64,000 nucleotides of DNA from Trichococcus paludicola (GTDB taxonomy: Bacteria > Bacillota > Bacilli > Lactobacillales > Aerococcaceae), in contig NZ_QBLC01000002.1 in assembly GCF_003052295.1 (NCBI RefSeq), forward strand, positions 248,001 to 312,000, read 5' to 3'. Each line of letters begins with the position of its first letter. Within the stretch, counting starts at the first letter, position 1. The notes under the pieces were generated by a model that ran no database searches, had not been told where the DNA came from, and was given only the letters and a program-made list of their open reading frames with translations. Position numbers and translations under genes: made by a program. Shown here piece after piece: positions 46,511 through 56,672 of this stretch.

Positions 46511-47821
46511 TTAAATCGTTTGCACGAATTCATCAAGGGCAGCCAAAGCTTTATCGGCTATCATTTGGTTTTTGATTTGTTTATCACGGATTTTCTTGCC
46601 GCCCAACGGTTCGATGATGCCGAAGTTGGCGTTCATCGGTTGGAAGTGTTTGCTGTCCGTATTCGTTATGTAGTGCGACATGGCACCAATCATCGTTTCT
46701 TTCGGGAAGACGACACATTCCTGCCCGTTCGCCATTCGGGCGGCATTAAGGCCCGCCAACAAGCCGCTGGCGGCACTCTCGACATATCCTTCCACGCCGG
46801 TCATCTGGCCAGCGAAGAACAGATCGTCGCGTTTTTGGCTCTGATAGGTGGAGCGCAGAATTTTTGGAGAGTTGAGGAACGTATTCCGGTGCATGACACC
46901 ATAACGCACGATTTCAGCATTCTCCAATCCCGGGATCATCTGCAGGATCCTCTTCTGCTCTCCCCATTTCAGGTGCGTCTGGAAACCAACGATGTTGTAC
47001 AAGGAGCCCGCAGCATTGTCCTGACGGAGCTGCACAACTGCGTAAGGCATCTTTCCGGTCTTTGGATCCTCAAGACCTACCGGCTTCATCGGACCGAACA
47101 GCAGCGTTTTTTCGCCTTTTGAGGCCATCACTTCGAAAGGCATGCAGCCATCGAAGTATTTTTCCTTTTCGAATTCCTCCAGCGGGGCCACTTCAGCAGC
47201 GATCAGTTCGCGATAGAACGATTCGAATTCCGCTTTTGTCATCGGACAGTTCAGGTAGGCGGCTTCGCCGTTGTCGTAACGCGACTTCAAGTATACCTTT
47301 TCCATATTGATGCTGTCTTTTTCCAACACCGGTGCGGCGGCATCATAGAAGTACAAGCCTTCCATCTCAATAAAGCTTTGGATCGATTGGCTCATTGGTT
47401 CAGAAGTCAACGGGCCTGTCGCTACCACTGTGATCCCTTCCGGCAATGCCGTCAGTTCATCCAGGTGGATCGTGATATTGGGATGAGCTTCCAATGTTTG
47501 CGTCACGTAGGCCGAAAAATTGTCGCGATCAACGGCCAAAGCTCCGCCTGCCGGCAGAGCTGTCGCATCAGCCGCTTTGATGATCAGGGAATTCAGATGA
47601 CGCATTTCTTCCTTTATCAATCCCGCGGCGTTCGTGACTTGGTTCCCCCGCAGCGAATTGGTGCAGACCAATTCCGCGAAACCTGAAGTATGGTGGGCAG
47701 GCGTCATCTTTTTGGGTCTCATCTCATAGAGATCGACCTGGATGCCCTGCTCCGCTATTTGAAAAGCCGCTTCGCTTCCAGCTAAGCCGGCTCCGATTAC
47801 GGTAACTGATTTATCTGTCAT
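46511..47821 (-). CDS. trmFO: Folate-dependent tRNA m5U54 methyltransferase
   Basis: A 436-residue flavoenzyme that makes the T-loop 5-methyluridine using methylene-tetrahydrofolate. The FAD motif is [11 protein letters not shown], followed by YEMRP and the conserved [18 protein letters not shown] precedes the ATG. It is 17 bases after topA. It draws on the same methylene-THF pool as ThyA at 58.8 kb. Confidence 0.96.
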   Translation of the reverse strand: MTDKSVTVIGAGLAGSEAAFQIAEQGIQVDLYEMRPKKMTPAHHTSGFAELVCTNSLRGNQVTNAAGLIKEEMRHLNSLIIKAADATALPAGGALAVDRDNFSAYVTQTLEAHPNITIHLDELTALPEGITVVATGPLTSEPMSQSIQSFIEMEGLYFYDAAAPVLEKDSINMEKVYLKSRYDNGEAAYLNCPMTKAEFESFYRELIAAEVAPLEEFEKEKYFDGCMPFEVMASKGEKTLLFGPMKPVGLEDPKTGKMPYAVVQLRQDNAAGSLYNIVGFQTHLKWGEQKRILQMIPGLENAEIVRYGVMHRNTFLNSPKILRSTYQSQKRDDLFFAGQMTGVEGYVESAASGLLAGLNAARMANGQECVVFPKETMIGAMSHYITNTDSKHFQPMNANFGIIEPLGGKKIRDKQIKNQMIADKALAALDEFVQTI

Positions 47822-47838
47822 AGGATGCCTCCATAACG

Positions 47839-49908
47839 TTATTTCTGTACATCTTCCTCATATTCACAATGACTGCATTTCACTTGGATGCCGCCCTTGA
47901 CCTTCTTCTCAACCAGATAATGTTGACATTTCGGGCAATCGCGGCCGATCGGTTTGTCCCACGAAATGAATTCGCACTCTGGATACTGATCGCAGCCATA
48001 GAATATCCGGTTCTTCTTGGATTTCCGTTCGATGACCTCGCCTTTGTGGCACACAGGGCACGTCACGTTGATTTTCTTCACGATCGGTTTCGTGTTCCGG
48101 CATTCCGGGAAATTGCTGCACGCATAGAACTTTCCGAATCTGCCGATTTTGATGACCATCGGATGTCCGCATAATTCGCAATCGAATCCGGCAGGTTCAT
48201 CTTTGATCTCAATTTTTTCAATCTCGACTTCCGCTTTCGCCAATTCTTCGGCGAAGGGCTTGTAAAAACGATCAACTACTTTGACCCATTCCATATTACC
48301 CTCTTCGACACTGTCCAGGTCCTGCTCCATTCCGGCGGTGAAGGAAATGTTCACGATGTCCGGGAAATAGGTGGAGATCAAACCATTGACGATCGTACCC
48401 AATTCGGTTGGCTCGAAACGTTTTGCCGTCACTTTTACGTAATAGCGTTTCTGGATCGTTTCGATCGTAGGCGCATAGGTCGAAGGTCTTCCGACTCCAT
48501 TCTCCTCCAGAGCCTTGATGAGCGTCGCTTCCGAATAACGGGCCGGCGGTTGCGAGAAATGCTGATTCGGTTCGATGTCCTTCGAGAAGACAGTGTCGCC
48601 GACAGCCATTTCCGGCAGAAGGTTGTCTTTTTCTTTGGCGGTGCCTTCAACGTAGACTTTGCGGTAACCGGCAAAGTTTTCTTTGGAACCCGTCGCCCGG
48701 AACATGACGTCCTCGTGCTTGAGGTCCACCTTCATCGTATCGAAGACCGCTGGCGTCATCTGACTCGCCAAAAAGCGCGCCCAGATCAATTGATACAATT
48801 TGAACTGGTCCTTCGTCAAAAAGGCTTCGATTTCGCTCGGCACTCTTAAAACGCTGGAAGGACGGATGGCTTCATGCGCATCCTGGGCCGATGGAGCCTT
48901 TTTGTTTTCGCGCTGTTTTTCGATGGCATATTCCGGACCGTATGTGCCCGTGATGTATTCATGCGCTTCCTCTATCGAACCGGCCGACACACGTGTCGAG
49001 TCCGTTCGCATGTAGGTGATCAAACCTACGGAGCCTTCTTTGCCGAGTGGAATCCCTTCATAGAGTTCCTGTGCGATCATCATCGTTTTCCGCGTACGGA
49101 AATTCAGTTTGTTGGCGGCTTCCTGTTGAAGACTGGAGGTCGTGAACGGCTGAGCCGGGTTGCGTTTTTGCTGTTTCTTCGTTACGTCGGAAATCTCAAA
49201 AACATTGGAAGTGATCTTTTCGAAAACCGCATCCGCTTCCTCTTTAGTCTTCAGCTTCAGCTTTTTCCCGCCCAAGCCATAAAAGGCTGCCTGAAAAACA
49301 TGTTTGTCCTTCAGGAATGTGCCATCGATCGTCCAGGATTCCACAGGTTCGAACCCGGCAATCTCTTCTTCGCGGTTGACGATCAGTTTTAGGGCAACGG
49401 ATTGGACCCGTCCGGCACTCAAACCCTTTTTGACTTTCTTCCATAGTATGGGTGAAATCGAGTAGCCGACCAGACGATCCAATATCCTTCGGGCTTGCTG
49501 GGCTGAGACAAGATCCATATTGATTGGTCTCGGATTTTTTAATGCTTCTTTAACTGCATCTTTGGTTACTTCATTATAAACGACGCGGATATTGTCTGCG
49601 GGGTCCAAGCCCAACAAGTGAGCGAGGTGCCACGAGATGGCTTCCCCTTCTCTATCCGGGTCGGAAGCCAGATAAATTTTTTCTGCCTTATGTCCATATT
49701 TTTTCAATTCTTTAATCAGGTCGCCTTTACCACGAATGGAAATATAATCCGGCTGATAGTCATTTTCGATATTGATTGCCATGCGACTCTTTGGTAAATC
49801 GCGCAAGTGGCCTTTACTTGCTACCACTTTATAGTTTCTGCCAAGGTACTTTTCTATCGTCTTGGCTTTGGTAGGTGATTCCACGATGACTAAATATTTA
49901 TAAGCCAA
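47839..49908 (-). CDS. topA: DNA topoisomerase I
   Basis: A 689-residue type IA topoisomerase relaxing negative supercoils. The Toprim domain starts at [12 protein letters not shown]. The nucleophile Tyr lies in [12 protein letters not shown]. Three C-terminal zinc ribbons each have two CxxC-type pairs (CELCGHP, CPVCHKG and CPKCQHY). The frame is open to 49971, but GAGAGGAG eight bases before a TTG at 49908 indicates a start giving [11 protein letters not shown] after Met. dprA is upstream, trmFO downstream. Confidence 0.95.
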   Translation of the reverse strand: MAYKYLVIVESPTKAKTIEKYLGRNYKVVASKGHLRDLPKSRMAINIENDYQPDYISIRGKGDLIKELKKYGHKAEKIYLASDPDREGEAISWHLAHLLGLDPADNIRVVYNEVTKDAVKEALKNPRPINMDLVSAQQARRILDRLVGYSISPILWKKVKKGLSAGRVQSVALKLIVNREEEIAGFEPVESWTIDGTFLKDKHVFQAAFYGLGGKKLKLKTKEEADAVFEKITSNVFEISDVTKKQQKRNPAQPFTTSSLQQEAANKLNFRTRKTMMIAQELYEGIPLGKEGSVGLITYMRTDSTRVSAGSIEEAHEYITGTYGPEYAIEKQRENKKAPSAQDAHEAIRPSSVLRVPSEIEAFLTKDQFKLYQLIWARFLASQMTPAVFDTMKVDLKHEDVMFRATGSKENFAGYRKVYVEGTAKEKDNLLPEMAVGDTVFSKDIEPNQHFSQPPARYSEATLIKALEENGVGRPSTYAPTIETIQKRYYVKVTAKRFEPTELGTIVNGLISTYFPDIVNISFTAGMEQDLDSVEEGNMEWVKVVDRFYKPFAEELAKAEVEIEKIEIKDEPAGFDCELCGHPMVIKIGRFGKFYACSNFPECRNTKPIVKKINVTCPVCHKGEVIERKSKKNRIFYGCDQYPECEFISWDKPIGRDCPKCQHYLVEKKVKGGIQVKCSHCEYEEDVQK

Positions 49909-50022
49909 AGAAACGACTCCTCTCAACGAAATATTTGTATGTATATTTCTGTCATTTAAATCGTTTCTCATCTTATGCCATAAACTAGGTGTTTGTCAAA
50001 TGGAAGTTATTTCCTAGGTGCT

Positions 50023-50931
50023 TCAGTTCCACTGGGTTTTCATTTCTTCGAGCACATCATTCGCGTTCAAAACGCAGGCTGCACCGGCCTTTATCAATTG
50101 ATTGGTACCGACACTGAGGCGGCTAGTAATATTTCCGGGAACCGCATAAACATCCCTGTTTTCCTGCAACGCCAAATTCGCGGTTATGAGGCTGCCGCTG
50201 TTTTCCGTCGCTTCGATGACCAACGTCGCCAACGAAAGGTTGGCGATCAGACGATTGCGCATCGGAAAATGAAAACGTTCCGGTTTCGAGCCTAAAGGAT
50301 ATTCACTGATGACAAGCTGATTTTCCATCATTTGCCGTTGCAGCGCAGCATTTTCCCTTGGGTAAGTGACATCCAGACCTGACCCGATTATGCCGATTGT
50401 GGCGCCGCCGTATTCGATGGTACAGGAATGAACCATTTGATCGATTCCTTTGGCGAGCCCACTTACCAGCGTAACGCCTTCCGCAACCAACGGTGGGATC
50501 ATTTCGTCCATCACTGCTTTTCCGTATGCAGTCGGACTGCGGCTGCCGACGATGCTCAAACAAGGCTGCTCCAATAAACGGATATTTCCAGCATAGAATA
50601 CAACAATAGGCGGCAGATAGCTGTTCAGCCACCCCTCCGGATAACCATTGTCCAGAATTGTCAAAATCTGGATATTTTTGACCCGATAAAGCTCTTTCAG
50701 CTCTTCAAAAGGCCTCTTGAAGTATGCAGTCTCCAATGACAGCTTCAACTTCTGTTGTTTGGTTTCATTGGTTGTCGGCACATAGCTATTCACGATTTCT
50801 TCTATTGAATAGAAAGGATCCCTCATCCAAGACAAGTGCAGATGCTTCATAAAATTCGGCGTGCATACGCCCGTCATTGCATGATAAATCAACTTATCCC
50901 GGATCGTCAGATCCTCGCGGTTCATTTCCAT
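50023..50931 (-). CDS. dprA: DNA-processing protein DprA (Smf)
   Basis: A 302-residue protein that loads RecA on incoming single-stranded DNA in transformation. The Rossmann-like core has VGSRSPTAYGK, VSGLAKGID and GSGLDVTYPREN. It has an N-terminal SAM-like region but no obvious C-terminal winged-helix domain. AGGAG seven bases before the ATG at 50931 fixes the start. No other competence genes are in the window. Confidence 0.94.
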   Translation of the reverse strand: MEMNREDLTIRDKLIYHAMTGVCTPNFMKHLHLSWMRDPFYSIEEIVNSYVPTTNETKQQKLKLSLETAYFKRPFEELKELYRVKNIQILTILDNGYPEGWLNSYLPPIVVFYAGNIRLLEQPCLSIVGSRSPTAYGKAVMDEMIPPLVAEGVTLVSGLAKGIDQMVHSCTIEYGGATIGIIGSGLDVTYPRENAALQRQMMENQLVISEYPLGSKPERFHFPMRNRLIANLSLATLVIEATENSGSLITANLALQENRDVYAVPGNITSRLSVGTNQLIKAGAACVLNANDVLEEMKTQWN

Positions 50932-51068
50932 AAAAAAACTCCTTTGCATACCATCTGTTAAGATAATACGAAAGGAGTTGGATTCTGCTTTTTGAATTGT
51001 AAAATTTTGATGAAATAGAGAATGTCATCCGGGGAAGTCACCTTCTAACTAATCTCAAACGGGAATCT

Positions 51069-51845
51069 TCATTGGTCTCTCAACATGCTTTTGATCGGAT
51101 CAAACGTCTTCCGGTGGATGGGTGTGATGCCATGAGTATCCAGGCCAGATAAATGCAGCTGGGTGCCATACCCGGCATTCTTCTCAAATCCGTAGTGTGG
51201 ATATTGCAAAGCATACTCGGACATGAGGCGATCACGGTATACTTTTGCGACAATGCTGGCGGCTGCAATCGAGACTGATTTGGCATCACCTTTGATGATC
51301 GATTGCTGTTCGACAGGCAACGGAAGCTTCATGGCGTCGATGAGCAGGCTGTCCGGCTCTTGTTTCAAATTGGCGATTGCCTGCATCATCGCCAGTTTGG
51401 TGGCTTGATAAATATTCACGGCATCGATCGTTTCTGGTGAAATCAATCCGATGCCGACGTCGGCAATGGCCATGATCTGTTCGTAAAGTTGCTCCCTTTT
51501 TTTGGCTGAGAGTTGTTTCGAATCATTGACCGGAAGGAAAGGGAGATCTGAAGGCAGAATGACTGCTGCAGCGACCACAGGGCCGGCTAATGGACCTCTG
51601 CCGACTTCATCGATCCCTGCGATAGCGAGACGGCCTTTTGACTTCAGTTCTTCTTCGAAGGACATCATCTGGACTTGCCGCTCTTTTAGGGCAAGGACGA
51701 GTTGATAATTCCGTTCCCATGATTTGACGGCAGCTTGGACGCCTTTGCGGGAGTCGGCTCGGATTGCTTCCCAACGGTGATCATCAAAAGATTCGATCCC
51801 CTGCAATTGCTCCTTGATGGCAGCGATGCTCACTGGTTTGTTCAT
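51069..51845 (-). CDS. rnhB: Ribonuclease HII
   Basis: A 258-residue enzyme that removes ribonucleotides from DNA. The catalytic acidic residues Asp79-Glu80 are in GIDEVGRGPLAGPV, with a further Asp in LLIDAMKLP. The first 70 residues form the N-terminal substrate-binding extension typical of Firmicute RnhB. Its ATG overlaps the rbgA stop (ATGA), so it is translated from the same mRNA. Confidence 0.96.
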   Translation of the reverse strand: MNKPVSIAAIKEQLQGIESFDDHRWEAIRADSRKGVQAAVKSWERNYQLVLALKERQVQMMSFEEELKSKGRLAIAGIDEVGRGPLAGPVVAAAVILPSDLPFLPVNDSKQLSAKKREQLYEQIMAIADVGIGLISPETIDAVNIYQATKLAMMQAIANLKQEPDSLLIDAMKLPLPVEQQSIIKGDAKSVSIAAASIVAKVYRDRLMSEYALQYPHYGFEKNAGYGTQLHLSGLDTHGITPIHRKTFDPIKSMLRDQ

Positions 51846-52720
51846 TCCGCTAAGCCCTCTTCAGCCTCCGCGGCCTTTACGGGAACTTGGTCCAACGTAT
51901 ACGGACCAAGTTTGCCGCCGCGAATATCAAAAATGATTTTTTCGCTTGCACGGCTGTAATCCTCTCCAAAACGCAGTTTCGTGGTCAATTCCATCAACAA
52001 TTCCGGAACCTCTCCTTCGAATTCTTTTTCGTCCACCTTATAGAATGCCTGCAATCTGCCCGGATAATGCTGCATAAAATGACGCAATGCAAATAATGCG
52101 ACGTCATCCTTATGGAAAACGGTATCCTTGATCGCTCCGGTCAGGGCAAGCTTTTGCCCGATCAGCTGGTCCTCGAACTTAGGCCAAAGTATCCCTGGCG
52201 TGTCCAGCAACTCGAAATCGCCGCCGATTTTCAACCATTGTTGGCCTTTGGTTACGCCGGGGCGATTGCCGGTCTGCGCGCGGTTCTTCTGCATCAGTTT
52301 GTTGATCAAGGTTGATTTCCCGACGTTCGGGATACCAAGGATCATCAAACGGATAGCACGGGGTTTGACGCCCTTATTGATCATCGCTTGCGTTTTGTGG
52401 GCCATCATCTCTTTCAGTTCTCTTTTGATATTCTCTACATCTTTATTGTTCAGCGTCGACATCGAAACGGCCCGTTGCGCTTTCTTATCCTGCTTGAAGT
52501 ATTCAACCCAGTCTTTGGTGGCTGTCTTATCCGCAAGATCGGCTTTGTTAAGGACGATCAATCTTGGTTTGTTTCCGATGATGTCATCTATCAAAGGGTT
52601 ACGGCTTGATACCGGCAGGCGCGCGTCCAGCAACTCAATCACCAAATCGACCATTTTTAATTTTTCCAACGCTTCACGTTTCGCTTTTGCCATGTGGCCT
52701 GGGAACCATTGTATTAACAT
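51842..52720 (-). CDS. rbgA: Ribosome biogenesis GTPase RbgA (YlqF)
   Basis: A 292-residue circularly permuted GTPase needed for late 50S subunit assembly. The motif order is G4 (NKAD), G1 (GIPNVGKST), then G3 (DTPGI), which shows the permutation. It begins MLIQWFPGHMAKA as usual; AAGGAAGTG precedes the ATG at 52720, and the longer open frame has no support. The order rbgA-rnhB is conserved in Bacilli. Confidence 0.96.
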   Translation of the reverse strand: MLIQWFPGHMAKAKREALEKLKMVDLVIELLDARLPVSSRNPLIDDIIGNKPRLIVLNKADLADKTATKDWVEYFKQDKKAQRAVSMSTLNNKDVENIKRELKEMMAHKTQAMINKGVKPRAIRLMILGIPNVGKSTLINKLMQKNRAQTGNRPGVTKGQQWLKIGGDFELLDTPGILWPKFEDQLIGQKLALTGAIKDTVFHKDDVALFALRHFMQHYPGRLQAFYKVDEKEFEGEVPELLMELTTKLRFGEDYSRASEKIIFDIRGGKLGPYTLDQVPVKAAEAEEGLAE

Positions 52721-52765
52721 ATTGACACTTCCTTTTCTGAGTAAATCCTTTTGCTTCCATTCAAG

Positions 52766-52797
52766 ACAAAACACAAGTGCAAATACACTTGTGTGCG
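52766..52797 (-). terminator. Terminator after lepB (first copy)
   Basis: ACACAAGTG and CACTTGTGT are perfect arms around a six-base loop. On the minus strand a T-rich tail follows. It separates the signal peptidase gene from rbgA. Confidence 0.7.
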
Positions 52798-52806
52798 GTT
52801 GTCCCT

Positions 52807-53469
52807 TTATTCTTCTGCACCATTGTCATCAATGATGCCTATTTTATTCAGCGGCCATAATCTTAAATCTGCCGTTCCTTCGATCTGTGCTGCCGGGATG
52901 AACCCGAAAACACGACTGTCTTTGGAAACGTTGCGGTTATCTCCCAGAACGAAATACATATCTTCCGGGACGGTTGCTTCCCCAGTCAGGCTGAAGAGCG
53001 TGAAATCCCCGGTCAAAGCCTGATCTGAATCTTCTCTCAGCGCCTCAAGGTAGTGCTCCTCGATTTTTTTGCCGTTGATGTAAAGCTCATCCTGGAAATA
53101 AGTGATTTCGTCACCGGGTAGCCCGATGATGCGCTTCACATATTCTTCATCGGTCCCGTCAGGAGCAGGGAAAACCACGATATCAAAACGATTGATTTCC
53201 GCCAATTTGTTCAGGATCAGCCGGTCTCCGGTTTCTAAAGTCGGCACCATCGAATCGCCGACAACTTGGAACGGATAAAACAAATAAGTCCGGATGACAA
53301 GGAACAGCACAAAGGCGATTACCACCGAAAGGATAAGATTCAGCGCTTCCCGCAAGAAACTGCCTCGGTTTTCTGGTTGGATTTCTTTCTTTTGATCGAC
53401 CCCGAATCTTTCATTCCTTGAAACAAAACCAGAGTCTTGGTCGTCATGATTTTTATTGCCAAATGACAT
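52807..53469 (-). CDS. lepB: Signal peptidase I (220 residues)
   Basis: A type I leader peptidase with one N-terminal membrane segment (about residues 42-66). The catalytic Ser73 is in GDSMVPTL and Lys112 in YVKRIIGLPGD, then GDNRNVSKDSR follows. It cleaves signal peptides on the outer face. GGGTGAT precedes the ATG. It lies 33 bases after a second signal peptidase gene. Confidence 0.94.
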   Translation of the reverse strand: MSFGNKNHDDQDSGFVSRNERFGVDQKKEIQPENRGSFLREALNLILSVVIAFVLFLVIRTYLFYPFQVVGDSMVPTLETGDRLILNKLAEINRFDIVVFPAPDGTDEEYVKRIIGLPGDEITYFQDELYINGKKIEEHYLEALREDSDQALTGDFTLFSLTGEATVPEDMYFVLGDNRNVSKDSRVFGFIPAAQIEGTADLRLWPLNKIGIIDDNGAEE

Positions 53470-53502
53470 CGAATCACCCTTTCTTATAAATCCAGCTGGT
53501 AC

Positions 53503-54051
53503 TTAGTTTTCAATAAATCCAAAATCTTCAAGTGGATAGTACACCATCGCCGCTTTTCCGGCTATATCAGCCTGCGCTACAAAACCGAATATCCGGCTGT
53601 CCCTGCTGCGCACACGGTTATCACCCAACACAAAATAACTGCCTTCCGGGACCGTCTCCATTCCTGTCAAGGACAGCAAATCAAAATCCGAAGTGAAAAC
53701 ATCCATCCCCTGCTGCTTCTCTGTCCCCAGAAAAGACTCTTCAACAGGCTCGCCATTCAGGTACAGTTGATCCTCGCTGTAAGCTAAAGAATCGCCCGGC
53801 AATCCGATGACCCGCTTAATGAGCGTTTGCCCTTCTTCATTGCTGAAGATGATGATATCAAAGCGATCAATGTGCGAAAACGTCTCATATAGGAGATAGT
53901 TTCCCTGGGCCAGCGTAGGACTCATGGAATCGCCTTCCACTTTCAGTGGAATGAATACAAAAAAACGGATGATGATCACCAATAGCATGGCAAAAATGAT
54001 CGCCTTCATCCAATCCCAGATGCCATCCTGCATCTTTTTATCAACTTTCAT
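53503..54051 (-). CDS. lepB: Signal peptidase I (182 residues), second copy
   Basis: A type I signal peptidase with membrane segment at about residues 17-36. Catalytic Ser42 is in GDSMSPTL and Lys79 in LIKRVIGLPGD, then GDNRVRSRDSR follows. It has a much shorter cytoplasmic N-terminus than its neighbour and a diverged central region. The start at 54051 is nine bases after AAGG; an in-frame TTG at 54060 directly abuts that site. The tandem pair probably arose by duplication and may differ in substrate preference. Confidence 0.93.
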   Translation of the reverse strand: MKVDKKMQDGIWDWMKAIIFAMLLVIIIRFFVFIPLKVEGDSMSPTLAQGNYLLYETFSHIDRFDIIIFSNEEGQTLIKRVIGLPGDSLAYSEDQLYLNGEPVEESFLGTEKQQGMDVFTSDFDLLSLTGMETVPEGSYFVLGDNRVRSRDSRIFGFVAQADIAGKAAMVYYPLEDFGFIEN

Positions 54052-54075
54052 CGGTATCAACCTTTTTGGTTATAG

Positions 54076-54110
54076 AATGTGCTAAAACAACACTCATAGT
54101 TTAGCACATT
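54076..54110. repeat. 11-bp inverted repeat upstream of lepB
   Basis: AATGTGCTAAA and TTTAGCACATT are perfect arms with a 13-base spacer, 25-59 bases upstream of the signal peptidase ATG. It may be an operator or a leader hairpin. No T run follows on the minus strand. Confidence 0.45.
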
Positions 54111-54163
54111 TTGCGCATAAAAAGAATCGCAACCGGTCCAAAGACGAATATTACAAGCAACAC

Positions 54164-54202
54164 CAAAAAGGTTTGGCACTTCGTAAGAGCTGCCAAACCT
54201 TT
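54164..54202 (-). terminator. Terminator of the ctpA gene
   Basis: AAAGGTTTGGCA and TGCCAAACCTTT form the stem around a loop of about 12 bases, with TTTTT on the minus strand. It is a few bases after the ctpA stop and separates it from the signal peptidase genes. Confidence 0.8.
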
Positions 54203-54206
54203 CGGA

Positions 54207-55688
54207 TTATTCGTTCCCAATCAATATTTCTACAGCCTTATCGTACTGTGTATCGTTCTCCGTAAGAACTTCCCGCAATTGTTCGACTATCGCTAATGCA
54301 GTGTCACCCGTCACGATACCGGTTGTTTCCAGCTCATTCGCAGCTTGGAATGACGCTACTTGCTCGACAGTATCTTCATCGTAATAACCGTCCGCTTCGA
54401 CAGCGTAGCCGATAGCATTCAGCATCGCTTCGACATTCTTGACCTCTTCCGAAACTGTTCCTTCTTCATAGGTCGCAGTGGAATCGATGATTGTCAATGT
54501 AGCGTACTCCGGAAGCGCGACTTCGTAGTCGACTGCAATCCCTTTTTCGTGTATCCAGTTGCCGTTCGGTGTCAACCACTTCGCGACCGTCAATTTCAAT
54601 TCGCTGCTTTCGGTCAAAGGATACACTGTCTGCACAGTCCCTTTACCGAAGGTCGTTGTCCCGATCAATGGGATTTCCGATGATTCCTGCAGTGCCCCCG
54701 CGACGATTTCCGAAGCGCTGGCGCTTCCTTCATCGACAAGCAGGACGGTTGGTTCGGTTATCTTGAAATCTCCGAATTCGCTTGCGCTTGCCACTATTTT
54801 ATTTGGATCGGCATCTTTCTCTTGCGTCTGCATGATGACGTCTCCGTCGCTAAGGAACATATTGCTGATTTTCAGAGCTTGATCCAACAAGCCACCCGGA
54901 TTTTGTCTGAAATCGAACACAAAGGATGTGGCTCCCTGGGTGCGCAAATCCGTTACAGCACTGACGATGTCGTCATAGGTCGGTGTGGAGAAACTGGAGA
55001 CATGGACAATGCCGATTTCCGGATGTTCTTCATCGATTTCAAATGTCACCGTTTCGATCGGAATCGTGTCCCTGACGATGTTCACCTTAAAGGTCTGATC
55101 ACCTCGGACTATTTCCAGAACCACTTCACTGCCCTTTTCGCCCCGGATCAGAGCGACTGCTTCACTAGCTGTCAGGCCTTGCAATGCCTGACCATCCGCA
55201 CTAAGGATGATGTCATTCGGCAATAGTCCAGCTTTTTCGGCTGGAGAGCCTTTGATCGGAGAAACAATGACGATTTGCTGATTCAAGGACATTATTTCAG
55301 CTCCGATACCTTCAAATGAGGCGGAAATCGTCTCATCCAAGTTATCGCTCGCTTCTGTATTCAAGTATTGACTGTAAGGATCGCCGACTGCTTCCACCAT
55401 GCCGCTCAAGGCGCCTTCAATCAGGTCTTCTCCATCGACACCTTCGACATAATTGTTGAGCAGCGTCTGATAGACGGCTCCGATCCGGTCCGCTGCAGCT
55501 GCATCCAATGTCGAACTGTTTGTCCCTTGAATGATCTCCTCAGTGGATGGAAGCGTGACGCTTCTCCCGATCCACGCATACGTCCCGCCTATTGCCGCAG
55601 CAGCGACGATAAGCAAGGAAAGGAAATAGAAGGAGAGTTTGATTCCGCGTTTTTTGCCGTTTTTTAGTTTATGCCCGTTGTTGCCCAT
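54207..55688 (-). CDS. S41-family C-terminal processing peptidase (CtpA/CtpB)
   Basis: A 493-residue membrane-anchored protease. It has one N-terminal membrane helix (about 18-40), a PDZ domain (about 125-205) and an S41 catalytic domain. The nucleophile is probably Ser324 in GSASASE and the base Lys349 in TTFGKG. A peptidoglycan-binding domain follows (about 405-470, IGYAVEADGYYDEDTVEQVASFQ region). It processes or degrades exported proteins. GAGGAG precedes the ATG. It is 21 bases after deoD. Confidence 0.93.
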   Translation of the reverse strand: MGNNGHKLKNGKKRGIKLSFYFLSLLIVAAAAIGGTYAWIGRSVTLPSTEEIIQGTNSSTLDAAAADRIGAVYQTLLNNYVEGVDGEDLIEGALSGMVEAVGDPYSQYLNTEASDNLDETISASFEGIGAEIMSLNQQIVIVSPIKGSPAEKAGLLPNDIILSADGQALQGLTASEAVALIRGEKGSEVVLEIVRGDQTFKVNIVRDTIPIETVTFEIDEEHPEIGIVHVSSFSTPTYDDIVSAVTDLRTQGATSFVFDFRQNPGGLLDQALKISNMFLSDGDVIMQTQEKDADPNKIVASASEFGDFKITEPTVLLVDEGSASASEIVAGALQESSEIPLIGTTTFGKGTVQTVYPLTESSELKLTVAKWLTPNGNWIHEKGIAVDYEVALPEYATLTIIDSTATYEEGTVSEEVKNVEAMLNAIGYAVEADGYYDEDTVEQVASFQAANELETTGIVTGDTALAIVEQLREVLTENDTQYDKAVEILIGNE

Positions 55689-55709
55689 TCACACTACTCC
55701 TCTTTACGA

Positions 55710-56411
55710 TTATAAGATAGATTCTAAAGCAACGAGCATCATGTCGTCGAACGTTGTCTCACGCTCTTCGGCAGTTGTTTCTTCCCCGGTCAGGATATGA
55801 TCGCTGATCGTCAATAAAGCCAACGCTTTCCGGTTGTATTTGGCGGCCAGCAGGTACAGACCCGCAGCTTCCATTTCTACCGCCAGAACACCATAGTCAG
55901 CCAATTTCTGTTTATCCAACTCTTCATTGTAGAAGCGGTCCGAGGACAGGACATTGCCGACATGGACGGATAATTTCCGTTCCTTCGCGACCATATAGGC
56001 ATTGTGCATCAGTTCAAAGTTGCAGATCGGCGCAAAGTTGACTTGGCCATTGAATGTATTGCTTACGACGCTGGAATCTGTTGTCGCTCCTTGAGCAATG
56101 ACGATGTCGCGCACATGGATATCTTTTTGGATTGCCCCTGCCGAACCGACCCGGATCAGATTCTGCACATTGTACTCAGTGATTAGTTCGTTGGCGTAGA
56201 TCATGATGGAAGGCAAGCCCATGCCTGTGCCTTGGACAGAGACGCGTTTCCCTTTGTATGTCCCGGTGTAACCAAACATGTTCCGGACCGAATTGTACTG
56301 CTCGACATCCTCCAGGTAAGTCTCCGCAATGTACTTCGCTCTTAATGGGTCGCCCGGCAACAAGACTGTATCCGCGATTTGCCCAGGTTTTGCTGCGATG
56401 TGTGTACTCAT
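55710..56411 (-). CDS. deoD: Purine-nucleoside phosphorylase (DeoD type)
   Basis: A 233-residue cytosolic hexameric enzyme splitting purine nucleosides with phosphate. It shows the PNP/UDP family segments [30 protein letters not shown] and the active-site Asp in TISDHIL. GAAGGAAA precedes the ATG. It sits in a likely operon with the YpmS-like gene, yozE and ctpA, at short spacings. No functional link to those neighbours is evident. Confidence 0.95.
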   Translation of the reverse strand: MSTHIAAKPGQIADTVLLPGDPLRAKYIAETYLEDVEQYNSVRNMFGYTGTYKGKRVSVQGTGMGLPSIMIYANELITEYNVQNLIRVGSAGAIQKDIHVRDIVIAQGATTDSSVVSNTFNGQVNFAPICNFELMHNAYMVAKERKLSVHVGNVLSSDRFYNEELDKQKLADYGVLAVEMEAAGLYLLAAKYNRKALALLTISDHILTGEETTAEERETTFDDMMLVALESIL

Positions 56412-56432
56412 TTCATTTCCTTCTTTCTTTAT

Positions 56433-56657
56433 CTAATTTCTGTTCCTCTCGACGTATACGTCAAACAACTCATCAAAGACGGACATGAACTCCGTGTACT
56501 CTCCGCTCAACTCCAGGTAATCGGCAAGTTCGTGGTAATCGGTCATTTGCTTCGGAAAACCGATATCTTCGGAAACCCGATTCGCGAATGCTGTTTTGTC
56601 GTCTTTTTTATATGGGTCTCTATACGTGAGAATGAAAAGGTAAAAAGATTGTCTCAT
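56433..56657 (-). CDS. YozE family protein
   Basis: A 74-residue protein matching the YozE/SAM-like family: FYLFILTYRDP at the start, FANRVSEDIGFPKQM, then YHELADYLELSGEYTEFMSVFDELFDVYV. Function is unknown. GAGG lies upstream of the ATG. It is 15 bases after the YpmS-like gene and 21 bases before deoD. Confidence 0.9.
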   Translation of the reverse strand: MRQSFYLFILTYRDPYKKDDKTAFANRVSEDIGFPKQMTDYHELADYLELSGEYTEFMSVFDELFDVYVERNRN

Positions 56658-56672
56658 AAATTAGGCCTCTTT

